This document shows, in pieces, positions 1 through 7,642 of a DNA stretch of 41,040 nt. The notes beneath the pieces were generated by a model. The model searched no databases and had not been told where the DNA came from. It worked only from the letters and a program-made list of their open reading frames with translations. Source of the DNA: an uncultured Candidatus Berkelbacteria bacterium (GTDB taxonomy: Bacteria; Patescibacteriota; UBA1384; 2-12-FULL-50-11); NCBI GenBank assembly GCA_903839975.1, contig CAIMEH010000005.1, forward strand, positions 1 to 41,040, written 5' to 3'. The stretch's first letter is position 1, and every line of letters begins with the position of its first letter. The translations under genes were made by a program, and so were the position numbers.

Positions 1-1256
1 CCGTCAACAACAAAATTGCCAGCGTTCAAGGTTCGATCGGTAACGTAATAACAATTGCCCCTGCCGGATTCGGTGGCGGTCAGGGTGGTGGAAATCCGCT
101 GACAACCGACCAGCTGTCTTTTATTAGCACCACCCCACACGTTACCGGCGTAGTAGAGACGCTTACCGACAGATTACAGCCGACGACTGACACAAATTTA
201 CAGTCGTCGATTGATGCTGGGGCTTTGGGTAAGCGCGCCGGTAACTTTCAGCAACGACAGTTTAGTGGCAGTACCACCGGTCGAACCAACTCGACAACCC
301 CGCCGACTAACTTCACCATTCCGATCTCTGTAACCGGTACCAACGACCCAACTGGCGCCATCGCTAGCAGCGATAAAATAACTATCACCTCCGGCGCCGC
401 CTTTGCTGATAACTCCACCGACAACGTTGCGTTGGTCGGTAAAGATCTGGCCACTAAGAATAATCTGACTGTCGGAAGCACCTTCACCGCCTACAGCAAA
501 ACCATTACCGTGGTCGGTATCTACGACACCGGCAATACATTCAGCAACTCCAACTTAACGATGCCGCTAGCCACCCTGCAGACACTCTCCAGCCAAGCTG
601 GTGACGTGACAACCGCAGTTGTGGGCGTGGATTCAATTAACAACACCAGCGCTACCGTCGCTGCCATTCAAGCCAAATTAACTAGCGATGTTGCTGATGT
701 TACTTCATCGCAAGACTCATCTAACAGTGCCTTAGCGCCACTGGAGAACATAAAGAACACCTCGCTCTATAGCTTAATTGGCGCCCTAATTGCCGGCTCT
801 ATTGTCATCCTAATGACCTTAGTGATGATCGTCCGTGAACGACGACGTGAGATTGGCATTATGAAAGCCATCGGCTCGTCCGATACCGCGATTACCGTTC
901 AATTCATGTCTGAGTCCCTAGTTCTAACTTTGTTAGGAAGTGCCCTAGGAATAGTCCTTGGCGCTATATTCTCTAACCCGGTTCTTAAAGTTTTAACAAG
1001 TAGCGCCACATCCACAACCACTGCTGCGACAACAGCAACCGGCGGTCCCGGCGGAGCGTTCGGTGGCGGCGCCCGACAGTTCGTTAGCTCTCTTGGAGTT
1101 AATAGCCAATCAATTAAAAATCTATCAGCCGTCGTCGACTGGCACATAATCCTTTACGGCCTCGGCGCCGCAGTGGCCATCGCCATAATCGGTAGTGCCT
1201 TGCCGGCAACAATAATCGCTAAAATTCGCCCCGTAGAGGCGATGAGAGGAGAATAA
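1..1256 (+). CDS. MacB/FtsX-type ABC transporter permease, 5' truncated by window edge
   Basis: The reading frame is open from base 3, well upstream of the TTG at 225 given in the ORF track, so the gene starts outside the window. The visible part holds an extracellular domain rich in Thr, Ser and Gly, then a membrane segment (LIGALIAGSIVILMTLVMIV) followed by the FtsX-family signature RERRREIGIMKAIGSS, a second membrane segment, a Gly-rich insert (GGPGGAFGGGAR) and a last membrane segment ending in KIRPVEAMRGE, a typical MacB-type C-terminus. The family couples cytoplasmic ATP hydrolysis to export or envelope signalling. The ATPase follows one base after the stop, and its ribosome site overlaps this gene's end, so the two are a transport pair. 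The substrate cannot be read from sequence. Confidence 0.9.
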   Translation, partial: VNNKIASVQGSIGNVITIAPAGFGGGQGGGNPLTTDQLSFISTTPHVTGVVETLTDRLQPTTDTNLQSSIDAGALGKRAGNFQQRQFSGSTTGRTNSTTPPTNFTIPISVTGTNDPTGAIASSDKITITSGAAFADNSTDNVALVGKDLATKNNLTVGSTFTAYSKTITVVGIYDTGNTFSNSNLTMPLATLQTLSSQAGDVTTAVVGVDSINNTSATVAAIQAKLTSDVADVTSSQDSSNSALAPLENIKNTSLYSLIGALIAGSIVILMTLVMIVRERRREIGIMKAIGSSDTAITVQFMSESLVLTLLGSALGIVLGAIFSNPVLKVLTSSATSTTTAATTATGGPGGAFGGGARQFVSSLGVNSQSIKNLSAVVDWHIILYGLGAAVAIAIIGSALPATIIAKIRPVEAMRGE

Positions 1257-1257
1257 A

Positions 1258-1938
1258 ATGCTAGAAGTAAAAAAATTAAACAGACAGTTCGTGACCGAAG
1301 ACAATAAAGTTCACGCCGTCAACAACATCACCATGTCGGTACCAGATGGCATGTTCGCCGCCATCGTCGGCAAAAGCGGTAGTGGCAAAAGCACCCTGCT
1401 AAGTTTGATTGGCGCCTTAGACAAGCCCGACTCCGGCGACATTATGGTGGATGGCGAAGACGTCACCAAAATGAGCGTTGGGAAGCTGACTAAATACCGT
1501 CGGCAGAAGATTGGTTTTGTTTTTCAAGGCTACAATTTAATTCCAAATTTAACCGCCATTGAAAATGTGATGTTGCCGATGGAACTAAACCACGTGCCAA
1601 AAAAGGAACGCGTTGAGCGTGCTACCGCCCTTTTGGAAGAAGTTGGCCTAAAGGCCGATCGTCACGTTCGTGTACCCGGGAGGCTTTCTGGTGGTGAGCA
1701 ACAGCGTGTTTCTATCGCCCGCGCATTAGCAAATAAGCCAAGATTAATACTGGCCGATGAGCCAACCGGCAATCTTGATAGCCAGACCGGCAAAGTTATT
1801 TTCGAGCTGCTTCACTCCCTGTCACGCAAAGAGAATACAACCATCATTGTTGTTACTCACGATTTAGGTATCGCTGGAAAAACTGACAAGATTTTTCAAA
1901 TTATTGATGGTAAACTTAGTGAGAAGGGTGTGAGTTAG
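1258..1938 (+). CDS. MacB/LolD-type ABC transporter ATP-binding protein
   Basis: A 226-residue ABC ATPase of the MacB/LolD/FtsE class. Visible motifs are Walker [10 protein letters not shown] near residue 40, the Q-loop in [12 protein letters not shown], the signature [15 protein letters not shown], Walker [13 protein letters not shown] and the switch histidine in VVTHD. Length is normal for a stand-alone subunit. The ATG follows the permease stop by one base and is preceded by GAGAGGAGA. It should energise the upstream permease at the inner face of the membrane. The family is certain; the transported substrate is unknown. Confidence 0.95.
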   Translation: MLEVKKLNRQFVTEDNKVHAVNNITMSVPDGMFAAIVGKSGSGKSTLLSLIGALDKPDSGDIMVDGEDVTKMSVGKLTKYRRQKIGFVFQGYNLIPNLTAIENVMLPMELNHVPKKERVERATALLEEVGLKADRHVRVPGRLSGGEQQRVSIARALANKPRLILADEPTGNLDSQTGKVIFELLHSLSRKENTTIIVVTHDLGIAGKTDKIFQIIDGKLSEKGVS

Positions 1939-1962
1939 TAACAACTCCCCCGCTGGTACTAG

Positions 1963-1989
1963 AAAATACGGCTCATGAAGCCGTATTTT
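1963..1989. terminator. Bidirectional intrinsic terminator
   Basis: An 11-bp perfect stem (AAAATACGGCT / AGCCGTATTTT) with loop CATGA, followed by more T on the plus strand. The A-rich 5' arm gives a U run when read from the minus strand. It lies between the ATPase and the convergent pilin-like gene and can stop both. Confidence 0.85.
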
Positions 1990-2011
1990 TTAATAACTTA
2001 TTTTTGTAAGC

Positions 2012-2482
2012 CTACTTAGTTACAGTATAGGAGCCATATTTGCCAATAGCTGGCGCACTAACAACAATCTTTCCGTCCGCTGCCTTTTGTATGGTGTAGC
2101 CTGAGCCATCTGTCGAATTACCTGCTGGATCTACCGGAATCTCCGACAAATATGCTTGGTTGGCAGTAAGACTGCTAAGATCTGCAAGCTTGGCAGTTGT
2201 GCAAGTTGCGGAAACTGTCGATGAGCATATCTCCAAAGCTGCAGTTGGAGCAGTTGGAATATTGGCTCCTGGCAGGGTGTCTTTATTATCGCTCATATAT
2301 TGCGTTACTGAGCTAATTAGTAAGTTCACGTCTGCCTTTCTTTGAGAAGCACGAGCATCACGAAGTAGTTTCTGCTGATTTACGGTAAAAACAACTACTC
2401 TAGTGAGTACTAATAGTGACAATACAACCAACAGGGCACTTAGTTTAGAAAATCCATTTTTCGAGCTCGTCTTGAATTGCAT
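2012..2482 (-). CDS. Degenerate type IV pilin-like protein
   Basis: 156 residues. The N-terminus resembles a prepilin (SSKNGFSKLSALLVVLSLLV: short basic leader, Gly-Phe junction, hydrophobic helix), then a soluble domain with the CPR pilin pattern (RDARASQRKADVNLL, a disordered-looking stretch and SEIPVDPAG). The normally invariant glutamate at mature position 5 is absent: the site reads G/FSKLS where the pilin at 17295 has G/FTLIE. It may be a minor pilin, a membrane-anchored pilin-like protein, or a decaying paralogue. The start is supported by AAAGGA eight bases upstream. Two cysteines (EICSS, SATCTT) could form a disulfide. Confidence 0.7.
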   Translation of the reverse strand: MQFKTSSKNGFSKLSALLVVLSLLVLTRVVVFTVNQQKLLRDARASQRKADVNLLISSVTQYMSDNKDTLPGANIPTAPTAALEICSSTVSATCTTAKLADLSSLTANQAYLSEIPVDPAGNSTDGSGYTIQKAADGKIVVSAPAIGKYGSYTVTK

Positions 2483-2558
2483 TGTTTAATTCCTTTCGTT
2501 TACTTATATTCACTATATACACTTTTTGTCATAGTCAAAAGCATACTGACTTATTGCT

Positions 2559-2847
2559 CGTTGTAATCGTCGGCTTTTCAGCCTCGGAGTGCTTCGCAAT
2601 CACTTTCGGTTTCGTTATGAGAAGCGAGCTGGCGCAGCTTCGAACGGAAGGCGCAAGAAAAGTTATAATACTTTAAACTTTTCGCTGCGCCGAGTGCTAT
2701 AAGGCAACAGGTTAAAAACGGCAAAATTTCGTTGCGCTGGTTTGCCAACTCATTGTAATTAAATTTTTGGCAAACATAAGCCCCTCATCAAAAGCGATGG
2801 CTTTTCGGTGAGTGGGTATTTACTGACGAGTTCGTTGTAAGGGCTTT
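2559..2847 (-). repeat. Intergenic repeat module, copy A (interrupted)
   Basis: Two blocks shared with copies B and C. One is at 2559-2615, with the conserved CGGCTTTTCAGCCTCGGAGT core. The other is 2706-2734 plus 2817-2847, with AACAGGTTAAAAACGGCAAA and ACGAGTTCGTTGTAAGGGCT. They are separated by unrelated hairpin-forming DNA, including a long imperfect stem at about 2651-2690 (GGCGCA..AAAAGTT / AACTTTT..TGCGCC) and GTTTGCCA/TGGCAAAC. The module ends inside the stop codon of the 2848 gene. No protein is supported here; the 64-residue plus-strand ORF is made of repeat sequence. Confidence 0.75.
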
Positions 2848-3174
2848 TTAGCGGGTCAGTCGGGCGGCGATGGCAAAGTTGGAGAAGTAACGATCAAGTC
2901 CAGTAATTTCTTTTGATTGCTCTGGAGTTAGCGCGCCAAGGAATTGCTCTTTCGCCTGCGACACTTCTCGAGCACGTGGTGATTTTTGCTTAACAAGAAT
3001 ATTAATTGTGGCGTCGAATAAATCTATAGCTCTAGTGGTCGCATATTCACAAGAAACAGCGTCTTTTCGTTTGTTGGCATTAAAAGCTCGGCCAACTTCA
3101 CTATAAATATTCCCCATTTGGGAAAGAATATCGAGATTCTCCCATTTTTTTCTGTCGATATTGTATCCGCTCAT
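2848..3174 (-). CDS. Hypothetical all-alpha protein, partner of DUF5674-like gene
   Basis: A 108-residue soluble protein that I do not recognise by name. It looks all-helical and contains ENLDILSQMGNIYSEVGRAF and RAIDLFDATINILV, with no signal peptide or membrane segment. Its ATG overlaps the TGA of the upstream DUF5674-like gene (ATGA), so the two are translationally coupled and probably act together. A HEPN-like four-helix fold is conceivable, but the HEPN catalytic Arg-His motif is not visible. The stop codon lies inside repeat copy A. Confidence 0.7.
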   Translation of the reverse strand: MSGYNIDRKKWENLDILSQMGNIYSEVGRAFNANKRKDAVSCEYATTRAIDLFDATINILVKQKSPRAREVSQAKEQFLGALTPEQSKEITGLDRYFSNFAIAARLTR

Positions 3175-3512
3175 TTCTTTATCTTTTTTAGCACAATTTC
3201 ACGGATTTTGTTTTGGATACTTACATCTTGAACGCCACGAGAACGATTGTTCTGACTTGGGCGGATATTAATCATCGAATCAAATTCTATAAAATCTTCT
3301 GAGCCAAATTTGCCTGGATAAAAGTTTATACCCCAAAGATCAGCTTGTTTGGAACCATTTTGGAGTAAGAATTCTTCTGCATCTACGTGCATCTCAACGT
3401 CGATAACTAGCAGCTCTTTTTCGATGTCAACAACAGCCTTAACTAAATCTCCGTACATCCGCTCTGCTAGTTTGGTTAACTCGCCCACGCTTATGGTATC
3501 CACTTGCTTCAT
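3171..3512 (-). CDS. DUF5674-like protein
   Basis: 113 residues. The pattern LVKAVVDIEKELLVIDVEMH, then GSKQADLWGINFYP and FIEFDSMINIRPSQNNRSRG, matches my recollection of the DUF5674 family, which has no known function. It is acidic in the middle and basic at the end (IVLKKIKK). The promoter at 3522-3551 places the transcript start only a few bases before the ATG, so the mRNA is probably leaderless. It shares a four-base overlap with the next gene. A two-gene module of unknown job sitting between repeat modules A and B could be a toxin-antitoxin or accessory cassette, but nothing in the sequence proves that. Confidence 0.75.
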   Translation of the reverse strand: MKQVDTISVGELTKLAERMYGDLVKAVVDIEKELLVIDVEMHVDAEEFLLQNGSKQADLWGINFYPGKFGSEDFIEFDSMINIRPSQNNRSRGVQDVSIQNKIREIVLKKIKK

Positions 3513-3521
3513 TTGGTTATT

Positions 3522-3551
3522 ATCATACCTTCTTGAGCCTGCTTCTGTCGA
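3522..3551 (-). promoter_or_regulatory. Promoter of the DUF5674-like operon
   Basis: On the minus strand, TCGACA (3546-3551), an 18-base spacer and TATGAT (3522-3527). The -35 box overlaps the small inverted repeat CTGTCGAGACAG, a possible operator. The start point would fall about three bases before the ATG at 3512. Confidence 0.55.
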
Positions 3552-3558
3552 GACAGTA

Positions 3559-3847
3559 GTATGTCGTATACGTCATACGGAAAGTTTGTAGACACTGGGA
3601 ATATGACATATATGTCATATTCCTGCCTGAGAGCGCTATAGTTAATAAGCCATGAGGGTGTTTTTGTCGAGAAAATCAACGGCTCAGACGTGTGAGGCGT
3701 TGGAAAGTTCGATGTAATCATCGGCTTTTCAGCCTCGGAGTGCTTCGCAATCACTTTTGGTTTCGATGTAATGACCAGAATTAACAGGTTAAAAATGGGA
3801 AAATTTCGTTGTATTCACTAACGAGTTCGTTGTAAGGGCTTTTTTGA
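3559..3847 (-). repeat. Intergenic repeat module, copy B (palindromes plus conserved RNA-like block)
   Basis: Starts with near-palindrome GTATGTCGTATACGTCATAC (3559-3578) and a 26-bp perfect palindrome at 3598-3623 (half-site GGAATATGACATA), followed by CATATTCCTGCCTGAGAG. The conserved block at 3711-3847 follows. Read on the minus strand it carries four spaced TTACAACGAA-like boxes (two as TACATCGAA), a GGCT-GAAA-AGCC tetraloop hairpin and an AACCTG..CAGGT-type inverted repeat. Copy C has the same parts in the same order. The 81-residue ORF 3509-3754 is built from this repeat and is not accepted as a gene. Confidence 0.8.
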
Positions 3848-3858
3848 GTAGAAAAATT

Positions 3859-3875
3859 GCCCGGACTAGCCGGGC
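3859..3875 (-). terminator. Terminator of the HAD gene, stop codon in loop
   Basis: Read on the minus strand: GCCCGG, loop CTAGT, CCGGGC, then AATTTTT. The TAG stop of the HAD gene falls in the loop. A second T-poor run continues into repeat module B. Confidence 0.7.
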
Positions 3876-4516
3876 TTTGAAAGTAAACCATCAATAACAG
3901 ACAAAGCGCTACTTAAGGGGTCAACGATGAAGTCGGGACGAAAACTATCAAGTTCGTTTACCGTCGAGAATCCACACGCAACACCAATCGTAAACACTCC
4001 AGCATTTTTACCCATCTCAATATCAGCCTTCATGTCCCCAATATATATTGCCTCAGATGGCTCGACCGCAAGTCTTTCCAGAGCAAGCAATAGTCCTTCT
4101 GGATGCGGCTTAAGGTCTGTAATGTCATCGCATGTCACGACAGTTGAGAAGTAGCGACTAATGCCAGATGTTTCTAGCAAAATGTGCGCATTATTGTGTC
4201 GAGCAGTAACAATAGCATTCTTTAGCCCAAGCGCCACAATCCTATCAAGAGTCGTAATTGTGTCTGAAAAAGGCTTTATAAGACTCAAGCTATTACCCTG
4301 GAATTCGAGATGAGCATTAGTTAGTTTTTCGACATCAATATTAGGATGAAAGTGTTTGTATGTATCGTGGAGACCTGCCCCACCAAGCTCCTGAATCATC
4401 TGCTCGGTAATAACTTTTATTCCGAAGCTCTCGCAAACGTGCTTGTACGATGCCACTATGAACGGCTTAGTGTCCAAGAGTGTGCCATCAAGGTCGAAGA
4501 CAACTGCTTTTAACAT
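3866..4516 (-). CDS. HAD-family phosphatase (phosphoglycolate phosphatase-like)
   Basis: 216 residues from the preferred ATG at 4516, which has AGGAG nine bases upstream; the 235-residue ORF start has no ribosome site. Motif I is DLDGTLLDT at residues 8-16 with the nucleophilic Asp, motif II is IVTAR, a lysine sits in TDLKPHP, and motif IV is GDMKADIEMGKNAG. The alpha-helical cap between motifs I and II has the size of subfamily I phosphatases such as phosphoglycolate or pyrophosphate phosphatases. It is soluble. It sits between repeat modules B and C as the only gene of its set. The substrate cannot be decided from sequence. Confidence 0.9.
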   Translation of the reverse strand: MLKAVVFDLDGTLLDTKPFIVASYKHVCESFGIKVITEQMIQELGGAGLHDTYKHFHPNIDVEKLTNAHLEFQGNSLSLIKPFSDTITTLDRIVALGLKNAIVTARHNNAHILLETSGISRYFSTVVTCDDITDLKPHPEGLLLALERLAVEPSEAIYIGDMKADIEMGKNAGVFTIGVACGFSTVNELDSFRPDFIVDPLSSALSVIDGLLSKPG

Positions 4517-4544
4517 TATTTTGCTCCTAAAGTTCGTTACTAGG

Positions 4545-4573
4545 AGTATGACGAAAAAACCTGTATGAGTCAA
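4545..4573 (-). promoter_or_regulatory. Promoter of the HAD gene
   Basis: Minus strand TTGACT (4568-4573), a 17-base spacer, CATACT (4545-4550). It predicts a leader of about 20 bases containing the AGGAG ribosome site. It gives the HAD gene its own promoter, independent of typA. Confidence 0.5.
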
Positions 4574-4594
4574 TTAGCGGGGGAGATACTGCGC

Positions 4595-4645
4595 TTAGTG
4601 CTTTTGGCTTTTGGCGCGAAGGGAGCCGTTGAGAATTTTTTTGCA
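4595..4645 (-). pseudogene. Second copy of the typA 3' end (last 14 codons and stop)
   Basis: Read on the minus strand, this stretch encodes [15 protein letters not shown] and a stop. The C-terminus of the intact typA at 5808 is [15 protein letters not shown] and a stop. Across the 14 shared codons the five base differences are all synonymous (Lys AAA/AAG twice, Gly GGC/GGG, Ser TCC/TCT, Leu CTT/CTG). Similarity ends abruptly at the upstream side (CAAAAAG against CGGAGGC). This is an orphan gene end, as expected where DNA was inserted at the 3' end of typA and the old end was displaced. Confidence 0.85.
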
Positions 4646-4657
4646 AAAAGTAGGAAT

Positions 4658-5006
4658 ATGTCGTATACGACATTAGATGGCTTAGGAGATTGTATGGCGT
4701 ATACGCCATACAACGTGCTTGAAAGCGCAACTGAAATATGATCTATATGTCATATTCCTGCCTGAGAGTTATATTGTTTTTAAGCTATATGAGTTGTTCG
4801 GTCTGTAGCGTTATATGTTCTAACATATAACGCTGGCTGGTTGTTCAAACACCTCAATCGACTGAGGTGTTTAAGGAGTCGTTGTAATCGTCGGCTTTCA
4901 GCCTCGGAGTGCTTCGCAATCACTTTTGGTTTGGTTGTAATGACCTGAATTAACAGGTTAAAAATGGCAAAATTTCGTTGTATCTACTGAATAGTTCGTT
5001 GTATTG
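4658..5006 (-). repeat. Intergenic repeat module, copy C
   Basis: Contains perfect palindromes at 4658-4673 (ATGTCGTATACGACAT) and 4690-4713 (half-site TTGTATGGCGTA) and an imperfect one at 4735-4756. The shared CATATTCCTGCCTGAGAG comes next, then two extra hairpins: 4807-4834 (13-bp arms AGCGTTATATGTT) and 4847-4872 (10-bp arms AAACACCTCA). The block shared with copies A and B is at 4880-5006. It ends three bases from the stop codon of the zinc-ribbon gene. There is no credible ORF. Confidence 0.8.
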
Positions 5007-5008
5007 AG

Positions 5009-5503
5009 TTATTTTGACAACTTATGATATTCAAAAGAGCCAACGATTCCTCTTGAGAAAAGTATTAAGAAAATAATTGGGAGTATTGATCTTGAGACTA
5101 AATCCGCGAAACTGTTTATTGGAATGGTTGAAAAATTATATACTTCTTCCAGGGCATACAACGCAAGAATAGCTACAGCGCAAGACCGATTGTACTTACT
5201 AACTCCATAGGCAAGCGCTGCAAAAATAATTGCATCTACAAGTGCTAATCCGCTCATTCCTGCAATAATTGTGCCCGTTGCAATAGATATAACGGCAAGT
5301 ATCCCCGACAAACCAGCAACTACATATCCAGCAATAGCGGATTCTTTTACTTCTTTTTTTGCCAGTTCAATTGGTTCGTTAATATTGTCACTAACTTTAA
5401 CCCCTGAACTTTTCGAGTCGCCAATCGAAATCTGTTTAGCGCCACAATTAGCACAGAAATTCGAATTTTCTTTCAACTCCTTGCCACAATTTGAGCAGTA
5501 CAT
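5009..5503 (-). CDS. Zinc-ribbon membrane protein
   Basis: 164 residues. The N-terminus is a zinc ribbon (MYCSNCGKELKENSNFCANCG, two CxxC pairs about 16 residues apart), followed by a polar linker and about four hydrophobic segments from residue 56 (AIAGYVVAGLSGILAVISIA, GLALVDAIIFAALAYGVS, AVAILALYALEEV, ILPIIFLILFSRG). This zinc_ribbon_2 plus membrane layout is common among bacterial proteins of unknown role. AGAGGT precedes the ATG. It lies 15 bases behind the 5519 gene, so they form a pair, and directly in front of repeat module C. Confidence 0.75.
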   Translation of the reverse strand: MYCSNCGKELKENSNFCANCGAKQISIGDSKSSGVKVSDNINEPIELAKKEVKESAIAGYVVAGLSGILAVISIATGTIIAGMSGLALVDAIIFAALAYGVSKYNRSCAVAILALYALEEVYNFSTIPINSFADLVSRSILPIIFLILFSRGIVGSFEYHKLSK

Positions 5504-5518
5504 TTTTACCTCTTCTAG

Positions 5519-5797
5519 CTATTTAAATTTCGTGTTCTCAACTCGAGTCTCTTTGCCCCTATTATCTATACTAGTATCAAAACCTTCGAAGCTACAATTC
5601 GTAATTGTTGTTCCTCTGCCACTATTAAGAATGCCTACTGTCCCTTGTGATTTATTTTTTCTAAAGTAAAAACGGCTGCTAACTGCGACAACTATTATTC
5701 CGCTACCAATAGCTACTGTCCATGGATTCATTAGAAAACTAAACATATTGTGATTATACTCTCCAAAGCCAGGGTACATCAACACAAACGAATACAA
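5519..5797 (-). CDS. Small single-pass membrane protein of unknown function
   Basis: 92 residues from a TTG at 5797. An ATG at codon 7 or at 5746 (codon 18, with GGAGAG further upstream) is equally possible. A hydrophobic segment (WTVAIGSGIIVVAVSSRFYF) is followed by a basic stretch (RKNKSQG) and a polar tail with an alternating pattern (TTITNCSFEGFDTSIDNRG) that suggests a short beta-helix or beta-rich tail. It begins 10 bases after the typA stop and ends 15 bases before the zinc-ribbon gene. It may be co-transcribed with typA, and belongs to the DNA that seems inserted behind typA. Not recognised. Confidence 0.55.
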   Translation of the reverse strand: MYSFVLMYPGFGEYNHNMFSFLMNPWTVAIGSGIIVVAVSSRFYFRKNKSQGTVGILNSGRGTTITNCSFEGFDTSIDNRGKETRVENTKFK

Positions 5798-5807
5798 GGC
5801 TTCAGGC

Positions 5808-7628
5808 TTACTTTTTTTGGCTTTTGGCGCGCAGAGACCCGTTGAGAATCTTTTTGCGGAGGCGCAGATTCTTTGGCGTGGCTTCTAAGTATTCGTCTTC
5901 TTCCAAGAAGTCGATACACTGCTCCAAGCTCATGGCAATTGGCGGAGTTAGCGTAATAGCATCGTCAGCACCGCTTGAGCGAACGTTGGATTGTTTCTTT
6001 TCTTTGGTCACGTTAATCTCCAAGTCGGTGTCGCGCGAATTTAGGCCAACAATCATACCTTCGTAAACTGGGGTTTGTGGGCCAACAAAAGTGGCGCCAC
6101 GAGCCTGAGCATTGTTAAGGCCGTAGGAAACAGCCTTACCGGTTTCGGATGAAACCAAAACGCCGTTACGGGTTTTTGGCATGACGCCGCTCATCGGTTC
6201 GAAGCGTAAAAATGTTGAGTTAATTACGGCTGTGCCGCGAGAGACTGTGAGCAGTAAGTTGCGAAGACCCAAAAGTCCGCGAGTTGGAATTTCGAACATT
6301 AAACGAGCTGAGCCGTCTTCGTTTTCGGTTTGGCTCATTAAAATACCTTTGCGCTTGCCGCACTCGCCGGTAATGGTGTTGGCGAATTCTTTTTGAACAT
6401 CGACAGTTAATTCTTCGATTGGTTCGTATGTTTTTCCATCGATTTGTTTGGTAATAACGTGTGGCTTGCTGATCTGCATCTCGAAACCTTCGCGACGAAG
6501 CGTTTCTACAAAGACCGACAGGTGAAGTTCGCCGCGGCCGGAGAGAATATATTCGTTGCCTTCGCCTTTTTCCATTTTCAAGGAAACATTAATTTCTAAT
6601 TCTTTTAGAATTCTTTCGTAAATTTTTTGGCTAGTTAAAATTGTGCCGTCGTGGCCGACGAACGGTGAAGTATTGCTGGAAATGGCCATCTTCAAAGTTG
6701 GCTCGGCGATCTCGATGGTTGGCAGAGCGGTTGGGTTGGCGGCGTCAGCGACGGTGTCACCGATGCGGCAGCCTTTGATGCCGGTTAGGGCAACGATGTC
6801 GCCAGCGTGAGCTTCTTCAACTTGGAGACGTTTTAGACCTTGGTTAACATAAACGCGGTCGATTTTAGCGGTCTCGCGGAAACCTTCTGGGGTGCCAACG
6901 ACAACGCTTAAACCTGGTTTGGCGATACCACCGGTGATTTTACCGATAGCGTATTTACCTTGGTAGTTGTCCCAGTCGAGCGAAGTAACCAACATCTGGA
7001 ACGGCTCGCTGCTGGCTTCGCGTGGTGACGGAACGTCGCTCAAAATAGCATCAAAAATCGGAATTAAATCGGCTGGCTCGTTTATTTGCTCTTTGGTTGG
7101 CATAAATTTCCAAGCCTTACCTTCACGGCCGATAGCGTAATAAATTGGGAAATCTAATTGGTCGGTGTCGGTAGCTAAATCCAAAAATAAATCGGAGGTG
7201 GCTTGAATAACCTTGGCTATCTGAGCGTCAGGCTTATCGATTTTGTTAATAATAACGATTGGGCGAAGACCCATCTGTAGGGCTTTTTTCAAAACAAATT
7301 TTGTTTGTGGCATTGGACCTTCTTTGGCATCAACAATAAGTAGGGCGCCGTCGGTCATGTTAAGTGTGCGCTCAACTTCACCGCCGAAGTCGGCGTGGCC
7401 GGGAGTATCGACGATGTTAATTTTAACGCCTTTGTAAGTAACGGCCGTATTTTTAGCCGAGATAGTAATACCACGCTCACGCTCTTGATCGTTGGAGTCC
7501 ATGATTAGGACTTGATTCATTTGAGCTTCGTTATCTCGAAAAACGTGGGCTTGTTTTAGCAAGCCATCAAGCAAGGTGGTTTTACCGTGGTCAACGTGGG
7601 CAATAATAGCGACGTTTCTTACATCCAT
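5808..7628 (-). CDS. typA: Ribosome-binding GTPase TypA/BipA
   Basis: 606 residues, the normal family length. The GTPase motifs are in order: [10 protein letters not shown] (G1, residue 10 on), the switch I region [21 protein letters not shown] (G3) and NKIDKPD (G4). The EF-G-like domains II, III and V and the TypA-specific C-terminal domain ([36 protein letters not shown]) follow. TypA binds the 70S ribosome and helps 50S maturation and stress growth. GAGGAA precedes the ATG, and the DEAD-box gene ends 14 bases upstream, so both are in one operon. The last codons are repeated at 4595-4645, marking this 3' end as an insertion site. Confidence 0.98.
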   Translation of the reverse strand: MDVRNVAIIAHVDHGKTTLLDGLLKQAHVFRDNEAQMNQVLIMDSNDQERERGITISAKNTAVTYKGVKINIVDTPGHADFGGEVERTLNMTDGALLIVDAKEGPMPQTKFVLKKALQMGLRPIVIINKIDKPDAQIAKVIQATSDLFLDLATDTDQLDFPIYYAIGREGKAWKFMPTKEQINEPADLIPIFDAILSDVPSPREASSEPFQMLVTSLDWDNYQGKYAIGKITGGIAKPGLSVVVGTPEGFRETAKIDRVYVNQGLKRLQVEEAHAGDIVALTGIKGCRIGDTVADAANPTALPTIEIAEPTLKMAISSNTSPFVGHDGTILTSQKIYERILKELEINVSLKMEKGEGNEYILSGRGELHLSVFVETLRREGFEMQISKPHVITKQIDGKTYEPIEELTVDVQKEFANTITGECGKRKGILMSQTENEDGSARLMFEIPTRGLLGLRNLLLTVSRGTAVINSTFLRFEPMSGVMPKTRNGVLVSSETGKAVSYGLNNAQARGATFVGPQTPVYEGMIVGLNSRDTDLEINVTKEKKQSNVRSSGADDAITLTPPIAMSLEQCIDFLEEDEYLEATPKNLRLRKKILNGSLRAKSQKK

Positions 7629-7642
7629 ATTTAATTCCTCAA

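Noticed and set aside
3509-3754. 81-residue ORF overlapping the DUF5674-like start (ATGA)
   Set aside because: It is made entirely of repeat module B palindromes and conserved block, and has no protein-like pattern. A promoter for the downstream gene lies inside it.
4527-4730. 67-residue ORF upstream of the HAD gene
   Set aside because: It reads the duplicated typA end and the palindromes in the wrong frame.
2559-5006. Modules as true integron attC sites
   Set aside because: No GTTRRRY/RYYYAAC core pair with the right spacing, and no integron integrase in the window. Kept only as an analogy.
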